A stretch of DNA of 64,000 nucleotides from Aestuariibaculum lutulentum (GCF_032926325.1 NZ_CP136709.1:2136001-2200000); one strand, 5' to 3'. Counted from the first letter of the stretch, positions 42,688 to 52,224 are shown. The notes: a model not told the origin generated them from the letters alone. Program-made: numbers and translations.

Positions 42688-43552
42688 TGTACTAGGAATA
42701 GAAGTGTTTATAAAACGCGAAGACCGGATTCATGATTTTGTATCCGGGAATAAATATCGCAAACTAAAATACAATATTCTTGAAGCTGATAAGTTAGGAT
42801 TTAAAACGCTGTTGACTTTTGGAGGGGCGTTTTCAAATCATATTGCTGCAGTGGCTTCGGCTGGAAAAGTTTGCAGATTTAAAAGTATTGGCATAATCCG
42901 AGGGGAAGAATTAGAGTCTAAAATTGAAGATAATCCTACCTTAAAATTTGCAAAATCTTGCGGTATGCAATTTGAATTTGTAAGTCGTGAAGCATATAGG
43001 GAAAAGACTTCTGAAGACTTTATTAATCAGTTAAAGGAGAAATTCGGAGCCTTTTATTTGGTGCCTGAAGGAGGAACCAATATTCAGGCAGTAAAAGGCT
43101 GTGAAGAAATTTTAACTGAAGAGGACGATATGTTCGATTATGTCTGTTGTCCTGTTGGTACGGGAGGAACTATTTCTGGATTGATAAATTGTTCAAAACC
43201 TGGTCAACAAGTTTTAGGATTTCCCGCTTTAAAAGGCGATTTTTTAAAGGAAGATATTAGTAAATTTGTGTCGAAATCCAACTGGAAATTAATAACCGAT
43301 TACCATTTTGGAGGTTATGCTAAGATTAATCAGGAATTGGTGCATTTTATAAATGTGTTCAAAGAGCAAAATCAGATCCCTTTAGATCCTGTTTATACTG
43401 GAAAAATGATGTTTGGTATTCAGGAATTAATAAATCAGGGCTATTTTCCTGAGGGAGCAAAAATATTAGTCATTCATACCGGAGGCTTACAAGGTATTTC
43501 AGGGATGAATGCGGTTTTAAAAAAGAAACATTTACCATTAATAGAAATATAA
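42638..43552 (+). CDS. ACC deaminase / D-cysteine desulfhydrase family PLP enzyme
   Basis: 304 residues. Fold type II PLP enzyme: KREDRIHDFVSGNKYRKLKY carries the PLP lysine, GGAFSNHIAA the substrate-binding loop and CPVGTGGTISG the phosphate loop. The pyridoxal family includes 1-aminocyclopropane-1-carboxylate deaminase and D-cysteine desulfhydrase, which cannot be separated here. It overlaps the preceding hypothetical gene by 50 nt and is 2 nt before the next gene, indicating one transcript. Confidence 0.9.
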   Translation: MIFQLDQSVNQKVNLPNVLGIEVFIKREDRIHDFVSGNKYRKLKYNILEADKLGFKTLLTFGGAFSNHIAAVASAGKVCRFKSIGIIRGEELESKIEDNPTLKFAKSCGMQFEFVSREAYREKTSEDFINQLKEKFGAFYLVPEGGTNIQAVKGCEEILTEEDDMFDYVCCPVGTGGTISGLINCSKPGQQVLGFPALKGDFLKEDISKFVSKSNWKLITDYHFGGYAKINQELVHFINVFKEQNQIPLDPVYTGKMMFGIQELINQGYFPEGAKILVIHTGGLQGISGMNAVLKKKHLPLIEI

Positions 43553-43554
43553 GA

Positions 43555-44373
43555 ATGAATAAATTTTGGGTTGTATTATCTCTGTTAGCTGTACTAACAA
43601 GTTGTAAAACTAAAAAAGTAGCCACGACAACAAAACGAACAAAACCAACTACCGAGCGGGTTGTAGTTCGAGAACGTGAAACTAACACAAAACCTGTTGA
43701 AACAAAACCAGTTGAGGAAACTAAGGTTTATGCCAGTGCTACCGAAAAATATATTGATACTTATAAAGATGTTGCTAAAACCGAAATGCAACTGTATAAT
43801 ATTCCGGCGAGTATTACCTTGGCTCAAGGTATATTAGAGTCTGGGTCAGGAAACGGACGTTTGTCAGTTGAAGCTAATAACCACTTCGGAATAAAATGTC
43901 ATGAGTGGACGGGTGCCAGAATTTATCACGATGACGATAAAGATCAGGAATGTTTCAGAAAATATGTTGATGCTAAATATTCTTTTAGAGATCACTCGTT
44001 ATTCCTAACGGAAAGAAAACGTTACGCTGATTTATTCAAACAAAAAGCTGGTGATTATAAAGCATGGGCTCGCGGACTTAAAGCAGCGGGTTATGCGACC
44101 GATAGAAAGTATCCTGATAAATTAATCAGTTTAATCGAGCGTTACGATTTACATAAATACGACGAAGAAGTTTTAGGGACAGCTTACGAACGCATCGATT
44201 ATTCAAAAGAAGACGTACAAAACAACAATACCGTTCATACCGTACTTAAAGGAGATACACTGTATTCCATTTCTAAACGATATAATACGACGGTGCAAAA
44301 TATTCAGCGATTAAACGGGTTAAACGGAACCAATATTAGTATTGGTCAGGAATTGCTGATTTCAACAAATTAA
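43555..44373 (+). CDS. Glucosaminidase-domain lipoprotein with LysM
   Basis: 272 residues. Lipobox LTSC followed by a Lys/Thr/Glu-rich linker; glucosaminidase domain (~60-205) with PASITLAQGILESGSGNGRLSVEANNHFGIKCHEW, where the Glu of ILESG is the expected catalytic residue; C-terminal LysM (~226-270; HTVLKGDTLYSISKRYNTT). It hydrolyses peptidoglycan and binds it through LysM. It begins 2 nt after the PLP enzyme gene and is 16 nt before hemL. Confidence 0.94.
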   Translation: MNKFWVVLSLLAVLTSCKTKKVATTTKRTKPTTERVVVRERETNTKPVETKPVEETKVYASATEKYIDTYKDVAKTEMQLYNIPASITLAQGILESGSGNGRLSVEANNHFGIKCHEWTGARIYHDDDKDQECFRKYVDAKYSFRDHSLFLTERKRYADLFKQKAGDYKAWARGLKAAGYATDRKYPDKLISLIERYDLHKYDEEVLGTAYERIDYSKEDVQNNNTVHTVLKGDTLYSISKRYNTTVQNIQRLNGLNGTNISIGQELLISTN

Positions 44374-44389
44374 AATAATAAAAACAGAT

Positions 44390-45676
44390 ATGATTTATAA
44401 ACGCAGTAGCGCATTATTTGCCGAAGCAGAAAAGGTAATTCCCGGAGGTGTTAATTCACCGGTAAGAGCTTTTAAGGGTGTTGGAGGAACGCCTATTTTT
44501 GTAAAAGAAGCTAAAGGTGCGTATTTGTATGATGAAGATGGTAATAAACTTATAGACTATATAAATTCCTGGGGACCTATGATTTTAGGTCACGCTTATC
44601 AACCGGTTGTTGATGCTGTTGTTGAAAAAGCAAAAAAGGGAACTTCTTTTGGCATGCCAACCGAAATTGAAACAGAAATTGCAGAATTGGCTGTTTCTAT
44701 GGTGCCAAATATTGATAAAATTAGATTTGTAAATTCAGGAACCGAGGCTTGTATGAGTGCCGTAAGATTGGCTCGCGGATTTACAGGAAAAGATAAGATT
44801 GTAAAATTTGCTGGTTGTTATCATGGTCACAGTGATTCGTTTTTAATTCAGGCGGGTAGTGGAGCCAGTACGTTTGGTACACCAAATAGTCCAGGAGTAA
44901 CTCAAGGCACTGCAAAAGATACCCTGTTAGCTCATTATAATGATATTGATAACGTAAAGGAATTAATTGCTGCCAATCCAAACGAGATTGCTTGTATTAT
45001 TATTGAGCCAGTTGCCGGAAATATGGGCTGTGTTCCTCCTCAAAATGACTTTTTACAAAAATTAAGAACAGTTTGTGATGAGAACAATATCTTGTTAATT
45101 TTTGATGAGGTCATGACCGGTTTCCGTTTAGCTAAAGGTGGAGCTCAGGAATTATTTGGAATTAAAGCCGATATCGTTTGTTTTGGAAAGGTAATTGGTG
45201 GTGGTTTACCTGTTGGAGCTTTTGCTGCCAGAAATGAAATTATGAATCATTTAGCGCCTCTTGGACCCGTATATCAGGCAGGAACATTAAGTGGAAACCC
45301 ATTAGCAATGGCCGCAGGTTTAGCGATGTTAACAGCATTGAATGAAGAGCCTGAAATTTTCAACCGTTTAGCAGAAAAAACTGAATATTTGCACAAAGGC
45401 ATTGCTAAGGTCTTATCAGATAATAATATTACTCATACTATAAATCGTGTTGGATCGATGATTTCCGTTCATTTTGATGAAGCTGAGGTAGTCGATTTTA
45501 CAACGGCGGCTAAAGGAAATAACGACACCTTTAAAAAGTTCTTCCACGGTTTATTAAACGAAGGCGTTTATATTGCACCAAGTGCTTTTGAAACCTGGTT
45601 TATTACTGATGCTTTATCTTATGATGATTTAGATTTTACCATTAATGCGGTAAATAAAGTTGCAAAAGGCTTATAA
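44390..45676 (+). CDS. hemL: Glutamate-1-semialdehyde 2,1-aminomutase
   Basis: 428 residues, normal length. Starts with the family sequence RSSALFAEAEKVIPGGVNSPVR; NSGTEACMSAVRLAR binds PLP phosphate; CYHGHSDSFL; FDEVMTGFR; Schiff-base K267 in CFGKVIGGGLPVG. It forms 5-aminolevulinate for heme synthesis by the C5 pathway. Last gene before a strong terminator. Confidence 0.98.
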   Translation: MIYKRSSALFAEAEKVIPGGVNSPVRAFKGVGGTPIFVKEAKGAYLYDEDGNKLIDYINSWGPMILGHAYQPVVDAVVEKAKKGTSFGMPTEIETEIAELAVSMVPNIDKIRFVNSGTEACMSAVRLARGFTGKDKIVKFAGCYHGHSDSFLIQAGSGASTFGTPNSPGVTQGTAKDTLLAHYNDIDNVKELIAANPNEIACIIIEPVAGNMGCVPPQNDFLQKLRTVCDENNILLIFDEVMTGFRLAKGGAQELFGIKADIVCFGKVIGGGLPVGAFAARNEIMNHLAPLGPVYQAGTLSGNPLAMAAGLAMLTALNEEPEIFNRLAEKTEYLHKGIAKVLSDNNITHTINRVGSMISVHFDEAEVVDFTTAAKGNNDTFKKFFHGLLNEGVYIAPSAFETWFITDALSYDDLDFTINAVNKVAKGL

Positions 45677-45681
45677 AAATA

Positions 45682-45711
45682 AAAAGCGCGTTTCAACAGA
45701 AACGCGCTTTT
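45682..45711. terminator. Bidirectional terminator between hemL and the convergent gene
   Basis: 13-bp GC-rich stem AAAAGCGCGTTTC/GAAACGCGCTTTT with AACA loop; T-run on both strands. Confidence 0.92.
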
Positions 45712-45749
45712 AACCAACCAAACTATAGTCAAAAACTAACTAAACTATA

Positions 45750-46229
45750 TTATTTTCTATCTCTTTTGTCTTCAAATTGTCTTTGAGGCATGTCTTTTTT
45801 CATTTTTTGAGCTCTTTGTTTCATCTTAGCCTGAGTATCTTCCCATTTAGAATACTGCTCTTTTGTTAAGATATTTTTCATTTTAGCTTTTACAGCTATT
45901 TGATGGTCTAAGCGGTCATTCATCATTTTATAACGCTCCTCACTGCTTGGATTTTGCCATTCACCACTTTCTTTTTTAGCTTTTAAAGACTCCATCATAT
46001 CCTTTTTAGCCTTGGCATTTTCTAAATTCAATTTATATATTTCGTCCTGCTGCGATTTTGTTAAATCGTAATTCAAGGTCATGTGTTTTGTTCTCAGCGT
46101 TGCGGCTTGTTCTGGAGTAAGGTCGTTCATTCTATGAGGTCTCTCCATACGATCTGCAAATTGTCTTCTCTCTTGTGCAATACCTTGTAGTGATATCAAA
46201 GCGATTGCGATAGCTATAATTTTTTTCAT
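45750..46229 (-). CDS. Small exported Spy/LTXXQ-like protein
   Basis: 159 residues. Signal peptide (…LQGIAQ), then an all-helical charged protein with two LTxxQ-like motifs (LTPEQAATLRTKH and LTKEQYSKWEDTQ), as in Spy/CpxP periplasmic chaperone-like proteins. Met/Lys/Arg-rich C-terminus (MKQRAQKMKKDMPQRQ). Family assignment by motif only. The 3' region (45716-45746) carries TTAGTTAG-like repeats on the minus strand, like the small RNA candidates. Confidence 0.75.
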   Translation of the reverse strand: MKKIIAIAIALISLQGIAQERRQFADRMERPHRMNDLTPEQAATLRTKHMTLNYDLTKSQQDEIYKLNLENAKAKKDMMESLKAKKESGEWQNPSSEERYKMMNDRLDHQIAVKAKMKNILTKEQYSKWEDTQAKMKQRAQKMKKDMPQRQFEDKRDRK

Positions 46230-46327
46230 CGTTTAAAAGTTTTATTTGCATTTAAGACCTGCTAAAGATGAAAAGGTTTAATGTTAATTTAAACTTTAAC
46301 GATTATTAACAGTTGATAATGTTTTGG

Positions 46328-47554
46328 TTAGAGGTGTTTTTTGTGAAAAATGGGAAAACTGAAATTAATGCCAGATTGTAGGTCTGCTGCGTTATTTACA
46401 AGAAAATCTTCCTTAAGATATACCGAAAGTTTACCTGTATTCCAGCCATAGGTATAAGTGAAGGTCCAATAGGTTAATGTCTTGTATAGAGTAGAAATGC
46501 CATGGTGCCAGCCACCTCTTATTTCCTGCCATTTTCCTATGAGCTGATAGTAGGAGGCTTCTTCTTTTTTATTATATCGACCTTGAAGCTGGTAGTTAAC
46601 TCCAAAGGCATGATAATGATTGTTTTTTGTGAATTTCGTAAGTTCTATATCGGCTTCACCTGTGCCTAAAAAAGGATTATTTCCCAAATCGATAGGATCG
46701 TTAAAGTTGATAATGTTCTTACGAAGTAGGTTGAATGCAAGTCCCAAATTAAGTTGATAGTTGTTTTTTAGATCGAAGGTTTTTAAACCATTTGCTGAAA
46801 TACCAATATCTAATGAATGGTTATATTTTGAAGTATTCCATCCTAGATGACTTCCAAAGTTGATGAAAATATCTTTTGTTCTGTTAAAGTTAAAATTAGG
46901 GTAGAAGTAATGGTTGAATTCTATTCCACTAAAAATAAAATCATTGTTATGAAGTTCTAAAGTGTTTCCGTTGCGGTCTAAATATGCAATATTGGCTTGA
47001 TTTAACCCATAGTAACGACGCCCGTAAGGGTCTTCTTTGCCAATAATTGTGCTGTGGGTCCATTCAATAAATTCATCACTTGTAAAAACAGATAAAGGAT
47101 ATTTACCTTTTGTAATAAGGTGCGAACGCAATGAAATGTCCAGTTCATGTTGTTTTGCTATTGGAATATCGATAGCAAAGCGAAATTCTTTAATTACAGC
47201 ATCAACTAAAATATTCATATAAAGGGCAGGGGTAGTTTCCTGATCTAGAAAAAAGAAGGTGCGGTCATGCCATTTTACTTGGCTTTGTTCCAGCCTAACC
47301 TCAGGATTTTTTGGAAAGTAGGCTTCAACAAAGGGATGAAATACATTTCCACTTGATGAATTGAAACTAATCCCGATATTTTCTGGGACATGAGCTTTAA
47401 AATTTCTACTAATTCTGGAACTAAAAATACCAAAATGATGGGTGCCTAAGTTGTTTGGGGTTTCGATACCATTCTTTAAGATATTCATATTTTGTTGTGC
47501 CCAGCAATGACTGAATATGAAAAATATAAAATAGAAGAGGTTTTTTGTTGGCAT
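46328..47554 (-). CDS. Predicted outer-membrane beta-barrel protein of unknown family
   Basis: 408 residues. Signal peptide (FIFFIFSHCWAQQ) and many alternating aromatic/polar strands (LTYWTFTYTYGWNTGKLSVYLKE; GINFSFPIF near the C-terminus), consistent with an outer-membrane barrel. It resembles DUF3187-like porin proteins in general style, but I cannot confirm the family. The final residues KKHL lack the usual terminal Phe. Flanked by an Spy-like gene and a candidate small RNA region. Confidence 0.7.
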   Translation of the reverse strand: MPTKNLFYFIFFIFSHCWAQQNMNILKNGIETPNNLGTHHFGIFSSRISRNFKAHVPENIGISFNSSSGNVFHPFVEAYFPKNPEVRLEQSQVKWHDRTFFFLDQETTPALYMNILVDAVIKEFRFAIDIPIAKQHELDISLRSHLITKGKYPLSVFTSDEFIEWTHSTIIGKEDPYGRRYYGLNQANIAYLDRNGNTLELHNNDFIFSGIEFNHYFYPNFNFNRTKDIFINFGSHLGWNTSKYNHSLDIGISANGLKTFDLKNNYQLNLGLAFNLLRKNIINFNDPIDLGNNPFLGTGEADIELTKFTKNNHYHAFGVNYQLQGRYNKKEEASYYQLIGKWQEIRGGWHHGISTLYKTLTYWTFTYTYGWNTGKLSVYLKEDFLVNNAADLQSGINFSFPIFHKKHL

Positions 47555-47761
47555 ATTATAAAAATATGGAAAAGAAACTAACTTCTAATATTAAGTTTAT
47601 GTTGGGTTAAGATTATTTTTTAGTGTAGTTAAGACACTTTTTTTCTTAAAAATTTTAACAGTTATAGGTTTTTGTCTTAAAGAAGGTATAAAATTGACCT
47701 TTTTGGTGTTAAACATTTCTAAATATCTTTAGTACATGGGAAAAAAGCTGAATCTTTGCAG

Positions 47762-47900
47762 AGTAGTTTATTTGAAACAAGTAATGCTCATAAGTTAAAA
47801 ATTCATACTTTTTAATATTGAAGTTATTAGTTAGTTAATAAATTAAGTTTAGTTGGTTAGTTTGTGAAAGCCCAGTAATTGTAAATTACTGGGCTTTTTT
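47762..47900 (+). ncRNA. Candidate small RNA with TTAGTTAG motif
   Basis: AATCTTTG (47751-47758) is 7/8 of the -7 box, with TTT 19-20 nt upstream as a possible -33. No gene follows on the plus strand; instead a strong terminator closes the unit at 47867-47900 (12-bp stem AGCCCAGTAATT, T6 on the plus strand). It contains ATTAGTTAGTTAA (47826-47838), a perfect 13-nt complement of the susC leader at 5901-5913. Both flanking genes are on the minus strand. The upstream part of this gap (47555-47750) shows nothing clear. Confidence 0.45.
47867..47900. terminator. Terminator at end of candidate RNA / histidine kinase gene
   Basis: Stem AAAGCCCAGTAATT/AATTACTGGGCTTT with a three-base loop. The T-run is longer on the plus strand (T6) than on the minus strand, though it may also stop the convergent histidine kinase transcript. 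Confidence 0.85.
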
Positions 47901-47926
47901 ATTTGTATGAATTGAAAATTAAAAAG

Positions 47927-49987
47927 CTAAACAACTTGGGTTTCGTTGTTAAAATGGAATTGTAACAATTTGTATAAACGTTCCTTTTTAAAGGGTTTGG
48001 TTAGGTAATTGTTCATACCGCTTTCAATGGCTTTGTTAATAGCTTCGGTAGTTACATTGGCTGATAAACCAAATATGATAACCTCGTTGTCAACCTCTCT
48101 TATATATTTTGTGGCTTCCCAACCATCCATTTCCGGCATGTGAATATCCATAAAAATAAGCTGATATTTCTTTTCATTAAAACGGTCGAGAGCTATTTTT
48201 CCATTATTTGCTGTATCTGCATTAATGCCTAAATCCTGCAAGAATTTTTTAAGAACAATAATGTTTAGATTGTTATCGTCTACAATAAGTACGTTTAAAT
48301 CGGAAGCGTTAATACTTTTCTTTAAATCCAGATTTTTCTTTTGAACAATATCGTTGGTTATTTTAAACATAAATGAAACAGTAAATTTGGTGCCTTTTTC
48401 AAATTCACTTTCAACCCTAATATCGCCTCCCATCATTTCTACTAGGTTTTTGCATATGGCAAGACCAAGTCCGCTTCCTTCGTGTTCTTTTTTGACACTA
48501 TTTTCGATTTGAGTGAATCGGTTAAAGATGGTATTTAGTTTGTCTTTTGGTATCCCAATGCCTGTGTCTTCAATGCTAATAACAAGTTTAAGCTGATCTT
48601 TAATAACGGTTTCAGAATAGCTAATGGTTACACCGCCCGTTTTAGTGAATTTTAAGGCGTTTTTAAGGAGGTTGTTAATAACCTGAAGCATTTTGTTTAA
48701 ATCACCTATTACGGTTGTTCCTGAAACATCATTAAAGTTGGTGTTTAAGTACAGGTTCTTTTTTACGAACAGAAACTGATTAACATCTACAAGCTTTTTA
48801 ATTTTGTTTAAAGGTGTAAAAATGTTTTCCTCGAGCTCGGTGTTTCCAGATTCAATTTTATCGAAATCTAAAATGTCATTAACCAGACTTAATAGATTGC
48901 TTGAGGATTTATCCATTAAATCGACATATTCTTTATGGACGGGAGATAAACTTTCGCTCTTAAGTAATTCAATAAAACCTATAATAGCATGTAAGGGTGT
49001 TCGAATTTCATGACTCATATTTGATAGAAATTCGGTTTTAGCCTGCGACGCTTTTTTAGCTCTGTTTTTTTCTTGCTCTAAAGTATGGTTTAGTTTGGTA
49101 AGGGTTTCGTTAGATTGCAGTGCCAAACGACTACTTTTTTTGGCTTGCAGATAAAAGAAGATTAAGGATGAAACAACAAATGCCAAAAATATACCAACAA
49201 CAAATGCGACATCTATAATGGTGTTTCCTTCAGCTAGCAATAGTTTTTTTGATGGATAAATATTCAGTTGCCAGTTTTGGTTGTCTCCGGAGTCAATGGT
49301 TAAATTTTTAGTATAAACAGGGTTGGTCTTACTATTAAGTTTTATAGCACTGTTTAATTGATAAAATGCCAAGCCTTTGTCGTCATAAAATTCTATGACA
49401 TACTGGTCTTCCAAATGGTTTGCCAAACGGTCGAAATTGGATTTAAAATCCATACCGGCAGTGATTGTTCCTTGAAATTTATTATCAAAATATACAGGGA
49501 CATCAACCAAAAATGCCTCTCCAGATTGTTTTAAATCTAACCAATGCGTAATATTTGTGGTTCCGTTTTTAGAATGTTTTAGCCAGTCGTCTCTTCGATA
49601 ATCTAGTGTTGAGATATCAAGATTCAGTGCTTTTTTGTTTTCTTCAGAAGGATAAATGCTTCTGATAATCATTGAGCTGTCTATCCATTCAATAAATTTA
49701 AAAGAATCATTCTGCTCCAGAAGTAAATTGGCATCGTGTTCCCAGTTTTTAAAATAGTCACCATTAGTAAATTCCAGGCGACTTTTTAAATTTTCTAACC
49801 TGGCAATATCCGAGTGGATAATGTTTTCAAACTCTTTAGATATAAGTTCACCTGTATGTTGAATATCTTCATCAATTACGGAAGCGTATTCGTCTTTAGA
49901 AACTTTGTAGATGTAAAGTTTAGCTAAAGAAAGGACAAAAAAAATGGTAACGGCTATAATTAAATCAATTTTTATCTTTTTAATCAT
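47927..49987 (-). CDS. Hybrid sensor histidine kinase with CHASE-like sensor and receiver domain
   Basis: 686 residues. Two membrane segments (~8-26 and ~260-282) enclose an extracytoplasmic sensor with CHASE-like features (FKFIEWIDSSMIIRSIYPSE). Then HisKA with phosphorylated H326 (NMSHEIRTPLHAI), HATPase with DTGIGIP and GSGLGLAICKNLVEMMGG, and a C-terminal receiver with D614 (FMDIHMPEMDGWEAT). The signal is unknown. No separate response regulator is next to it, so the output partner is unclear. Confidence 0.95.
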   Translation of the reverse strand: MIKKIKIDLIIAVTIFFVLSLAKLYIYKVSKDEYASVIDEDIQHTGELISKEFENIIHSDIARLENLKSRLEFTNGDYFKNWEHDANLLLEQNDSFKFIEWIDSSMIIRSIYPSEENKKALNLDISTLDYRRDDWLKHSKNGTTNITHWLDLKQSGEAFLVDVPVYFDNKFQGTITAGMDFKSNFDRLANHLEDQYVIEFYDDKGLAFYQLNSAIKLNSKTNPVYTKNLTIDSGDNQNWQLNIYPSKKLLLAEGNTIIDVAFVVGIFLAFVVSSLIFFYLQAKKSSRLALQSNETLTKLNHTLEQEKNRAKKASQAKTEFLSNMSHEIRTPLHAIIGFIELLKSESLSPVHKEYVDLMDKSSSNLLSLVNDILDFDKIESGNTELEENIFTPLNKIKKLVDVNQFLFVKKNLYLNTNFNDVSGTTVIGDLNKMLQVINNLLKNALKFTKTGGVTISYSETVIKDQLKLVISIEDTGIGIPKDKLNTIFNRFTQIENSVKKEHEGSGLGLAICKNLVEMMGGDIRVESEFEKGTKFTVSFMFKITNDIVQKKNLDLKKSINASDLNVLIVDDNNLNIIVLKKFLQDLGINADTANNGKIALDRFNEKKYQLIFMDIHMPEMDGWEATKYIREVDNEVIIFGLSANVTTEAINKAIESGMNNYLTKPFKKERLYKLLQFHFNNETQVV

Positions 49988-50043
49988 AAGCTGTTACCAG
50001 ATTTTATATTTTGTTTTTAACTAGGCTCTAATATAAAAAAGTT

Positions 50044-51738
50044 TTAAGAAATTAGCTCAACAATTAAATCGCTATCGGTTTTAATAACATTGGCTAACTT
50101 ATGCTTAGTTAAGGCTTTAATACCTTTATCCCAGGCTTTGTTGCTTAAACCGCTTTCTTCTTTAAGTACATTTAAAGGAAGGCTTTTCTTAGCTTTTAAC
50201 ACTTCAAAAATAGCCTTTTCGTTATCGCTTAAAGTAACTGTCTTTTTCTCTGGTCTCATTTGCGGGAAGAATAACACTTCCTGAATAGATTGATTATTGG
50301 TTAAGAACATAATTAATCGGTCCATACCAATACCCATACCCGATGTAGGAGGCATACCATATTCTAATGCACGTAAAAAGTCGTAATCAATAACCCCGTT
50401 AGCTTCATCGTCACCTTTTTTAGCTAATTCCATTTGGTGCTCAAAACGCTCACGTTGATCGATAGGGTCGTTTAATTCAGAATATGCATTGGCAATTTCT
50501 TTACCACAAACCATCAACTCGAAACGCTCTGTTAAATCCGGATTCTCGCGGTGTTCTTTACATAACGGACTCATTTCTTTAGGGTAGTCGGTGATGAAAG
50601 TTGGCTGAATGTAGTTGCCTTCACATTTTTCACCAAAAATTTCATCAATCAGTTTTCCTTTACCCATAGTATCGTCAACTTCAATACCCATACCTTTGGC
50701 AGCGGCACGAATTTCGTCTTCTGATTTTCCAGTAATATCGAAACCTGTAAAATGTTTGATAGAATCGGCCATGGTTACTCGAGCATAAGGTGCTTTAAAG
50801 TCGATTTCGTGTTCTCCAAATTTAGCTTTTGTAGAACCGTTTACTGCCATAGCACAATGCTCTAATAAACGCTCACAGAAATCCATCATCCAGTTATAAT
50901 CTTTGTAAGACACATAGATTTCCATAGCTGTAAACTCCGGGTTGTGCGTTCTGTCCATCCCTTCGTTACGGAAGTTTTTAGAGAACTCGTAAACCCCGTC
51001 AAAACCACCAACAATTAAGCGCTTTAAGTAAAGCTCGTTGGCAATACGCATGTATAACGGAATGTCTAAAGCGTTGTGGTGCGTAACAAACGGTCTTGCG
51101 GCAGCACCTCCAGGGATAGATTGTAATACCGGTGTTTCTACCTCAAAATAACCAGCGTCGTTAAAAAACGAACGCATGGCGTTGAATAATTTGGTACGCT
51201 TAATAAATATTTCTTTAACGTGCGGGTTAACTACTAAATCGGCATAACGTTGTCTGTAACGTTGTTCCGGGTCTGTAAACGCATCGTATACTTTACCATC
51301 TTTTTCTTTTGGTAATGGTAGCGGTTTTAGGGCTTTACTCAATAAAGTGAAGTCTTTTACTTTAACGGTTTTTTCACCTACCTGTGTTGTGAATAACTCT
51401 CCTTCTATACCAACAAAGTCACCAAAGTCGATTAGTTTTTTAAATAATTCGTTGTATTTTTCTTTGTCTTCTCCCGGACAAATTTCATCACGGTTAAAAT
51501 ACACTTGTATCTTACCATCGGCATCTTGTAATTCGGCAAAACTGGCTTTCCCTTGCACCTTAATCATCATTAAACGACCTGCAATAACCACCTTTTTGTC
51601 AGCTTCAAAATTCTCTTTTATCTGTTTCGATGTATGCGTTACAGGATATAAATCTGCTGGGTACGGATTAACGCCCAATTCGCGTAATTTTACTAATTTT
51701 TCTCTACGTACAAGTTCTTGCTCTGATAATTGCGACAT
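50044..51738 (-). CDS. lysS: Lysine--tRNA ligase, class II
   Basis: 564 residues. OB-fold anticodon-binding domain (~55-150), class II catalytic core with FRNEGMDRTHNPEFTAMEIY (motif 2) and GMGIGMDRLIMF (motif 3). About 70 extra residues after the catalytic core (NEKAIFEVLKAKKSLPLNVL…) form a helical extension found in Bacteroidota LysRS. It charges tRNA-Lys. Promoter box on the minus strand at 51773-51780. Confidence 0.98.
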   Translation of the reverse strand: MSQLSEQELVRREKLVKLRELGVNPYPADLYPVTHTSKQIKENFEADKKVVIAGRLMMIKVQGKASFAELQDADGKIQVYFNRDEICPGEDKEKYNELFKKLIDFGDFVGIEGELFTTQVGEKTVKVKDFTLLSKALKPLPLPKEKDGKVYDAFTDPEQRYRQRYADLVVNPHVKEIFIKRTKLFNAMRSFFNDAGYFEVETPVLQSIPGGAAARPFVTHHNALDIPLYMRIANELYLKRLIVGGFDGVYEFSKNFRNEGMDRTHNPEFTAMEIYVSYKDYNWMMDFCERLLEHCAMAVNGSTKAKFGEHEIDFKAPYARVTMADSIKHFTGFDITGKSEDEIRAAAKGMGIEVDDTMGKGKLIDEIFGEKCEGNYIQPTFITDYPKEMSPLCKEHRENPDLTERFELMVCGKEIANAYSELNDPIDQRERFEHQMELAKKGDDEANGVIDYDFLRALEYGMPPTSGMGIGMDRLIMFLTNNQSIQEVLFFPQMRPEKKTVTLSDNEKAIFEVLKAKKSLPLNVLKEESGLSNKAWDKGIKALTKHKLANVIKTDSDLIVELIS

Positions 51739-51772
51739 ATTCTAAAATGCTGAGTATAATTTTTTAAAGGCA

Positions 51773-51780
51773 CAAAGATA
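51773..51780 (-). promoter_or_regulatory. -7 promoter box for lysS
   Basis: On the minus strand TATCTTTG matches TAnnTTTG exactly, 34 nt before the lysS ATG. Confidence 0.6.
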
Positions 51781-51957
51781 AACATAATCATTAAGGTAAC
51801 ATACCTAATAATTTGTGAAATTTTGGCGTTACCTAAAGGTTGCGCTTTAATTATTTTACGGTAGTTTTCTGCAAATGCTTTTAGTATTCATGATTTCCTT
51901 CCAATAAAAATATAGGTGAGCATATGTAATCGCTAACGCAGTTTGTAACAAAAGGCA

Positions 51958-51965
51958 TAATTTTG
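51958..51965 (+). promoter_or_regulatory. -7 promoter box for YqaE/Pmp3-like gene
   Basis: TAATTTTG is an exact match, 45 nt before the small membrane protein start. A TTTG at 51942-51945 is too close to be the -33 element. Confidence 0.55.
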
Positions 51966-52010
51966 CGTCAAACAAAAGTCATCAATCAAAAACAATAAAA
52001 AATCAAAATC

Positions 52011-52169
52011 ATGAGTTTCTGGAGAGTATTACTGTCTATTATTTGTCCGCCATTAGCAGTATTAGATAAAGGCTGCGGATCTATTTTAATCGTTCTTATT
52101 TTAACCTTTTTCGGGTGGGTGCCTGGCGTTATTGCCGCTTTAGTGATTTTAAATAATCCTAAGAATTAG
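52011..52169 (+). CDS. YqaE/Pmp3-family small membrane protein
   Basis: 52 residues, read directly from the gap. ATG at 52011 and TAG at 52167-52169. Starts MSFWRVLLSIICPPLAVLD, then a Gly/Cys turn (KGCGS) and a second hydrophobic helix (ILIVLILTFFGWVPGVIAA) ending LNNPKN. The double-helix hydrophobic layout with CPPLAV and the FGWVPGVIAA segment is characteristic of the family. In other organisms members respond to salt or cold stress; the role here is unknown. Confidence 0.9.
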   Translation: MSFWRVLLSIICPPLAVLDKGCGSILIVLILTFFGWVPGVIAALVILNNPKN

Positions 52170-52210
52170 TTAAACCAAGTATTTAACTGTTTCAGTAATT
52201 GGATTTGTCT

Positions 52211-52218
52211 TAATTTTG
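52211..52218 (+). promoter_or_regulatory. -7 promoter box immediately upstream of lipB
   Basis: TAATTTTG is exact, with TTT 18 nt upstream, and lies only 6 nt before the chosen lipB ATG. Transcription would start at or next to the start codon. Confidence 0.55.
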
Positions 52219-52224
52219 CAGTCT

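Noticed and set aside
52216..52224. TTG start for lipB
   Set aside because: The codon lies inside the -7 promoter box; ATG at 52225 fits family length.
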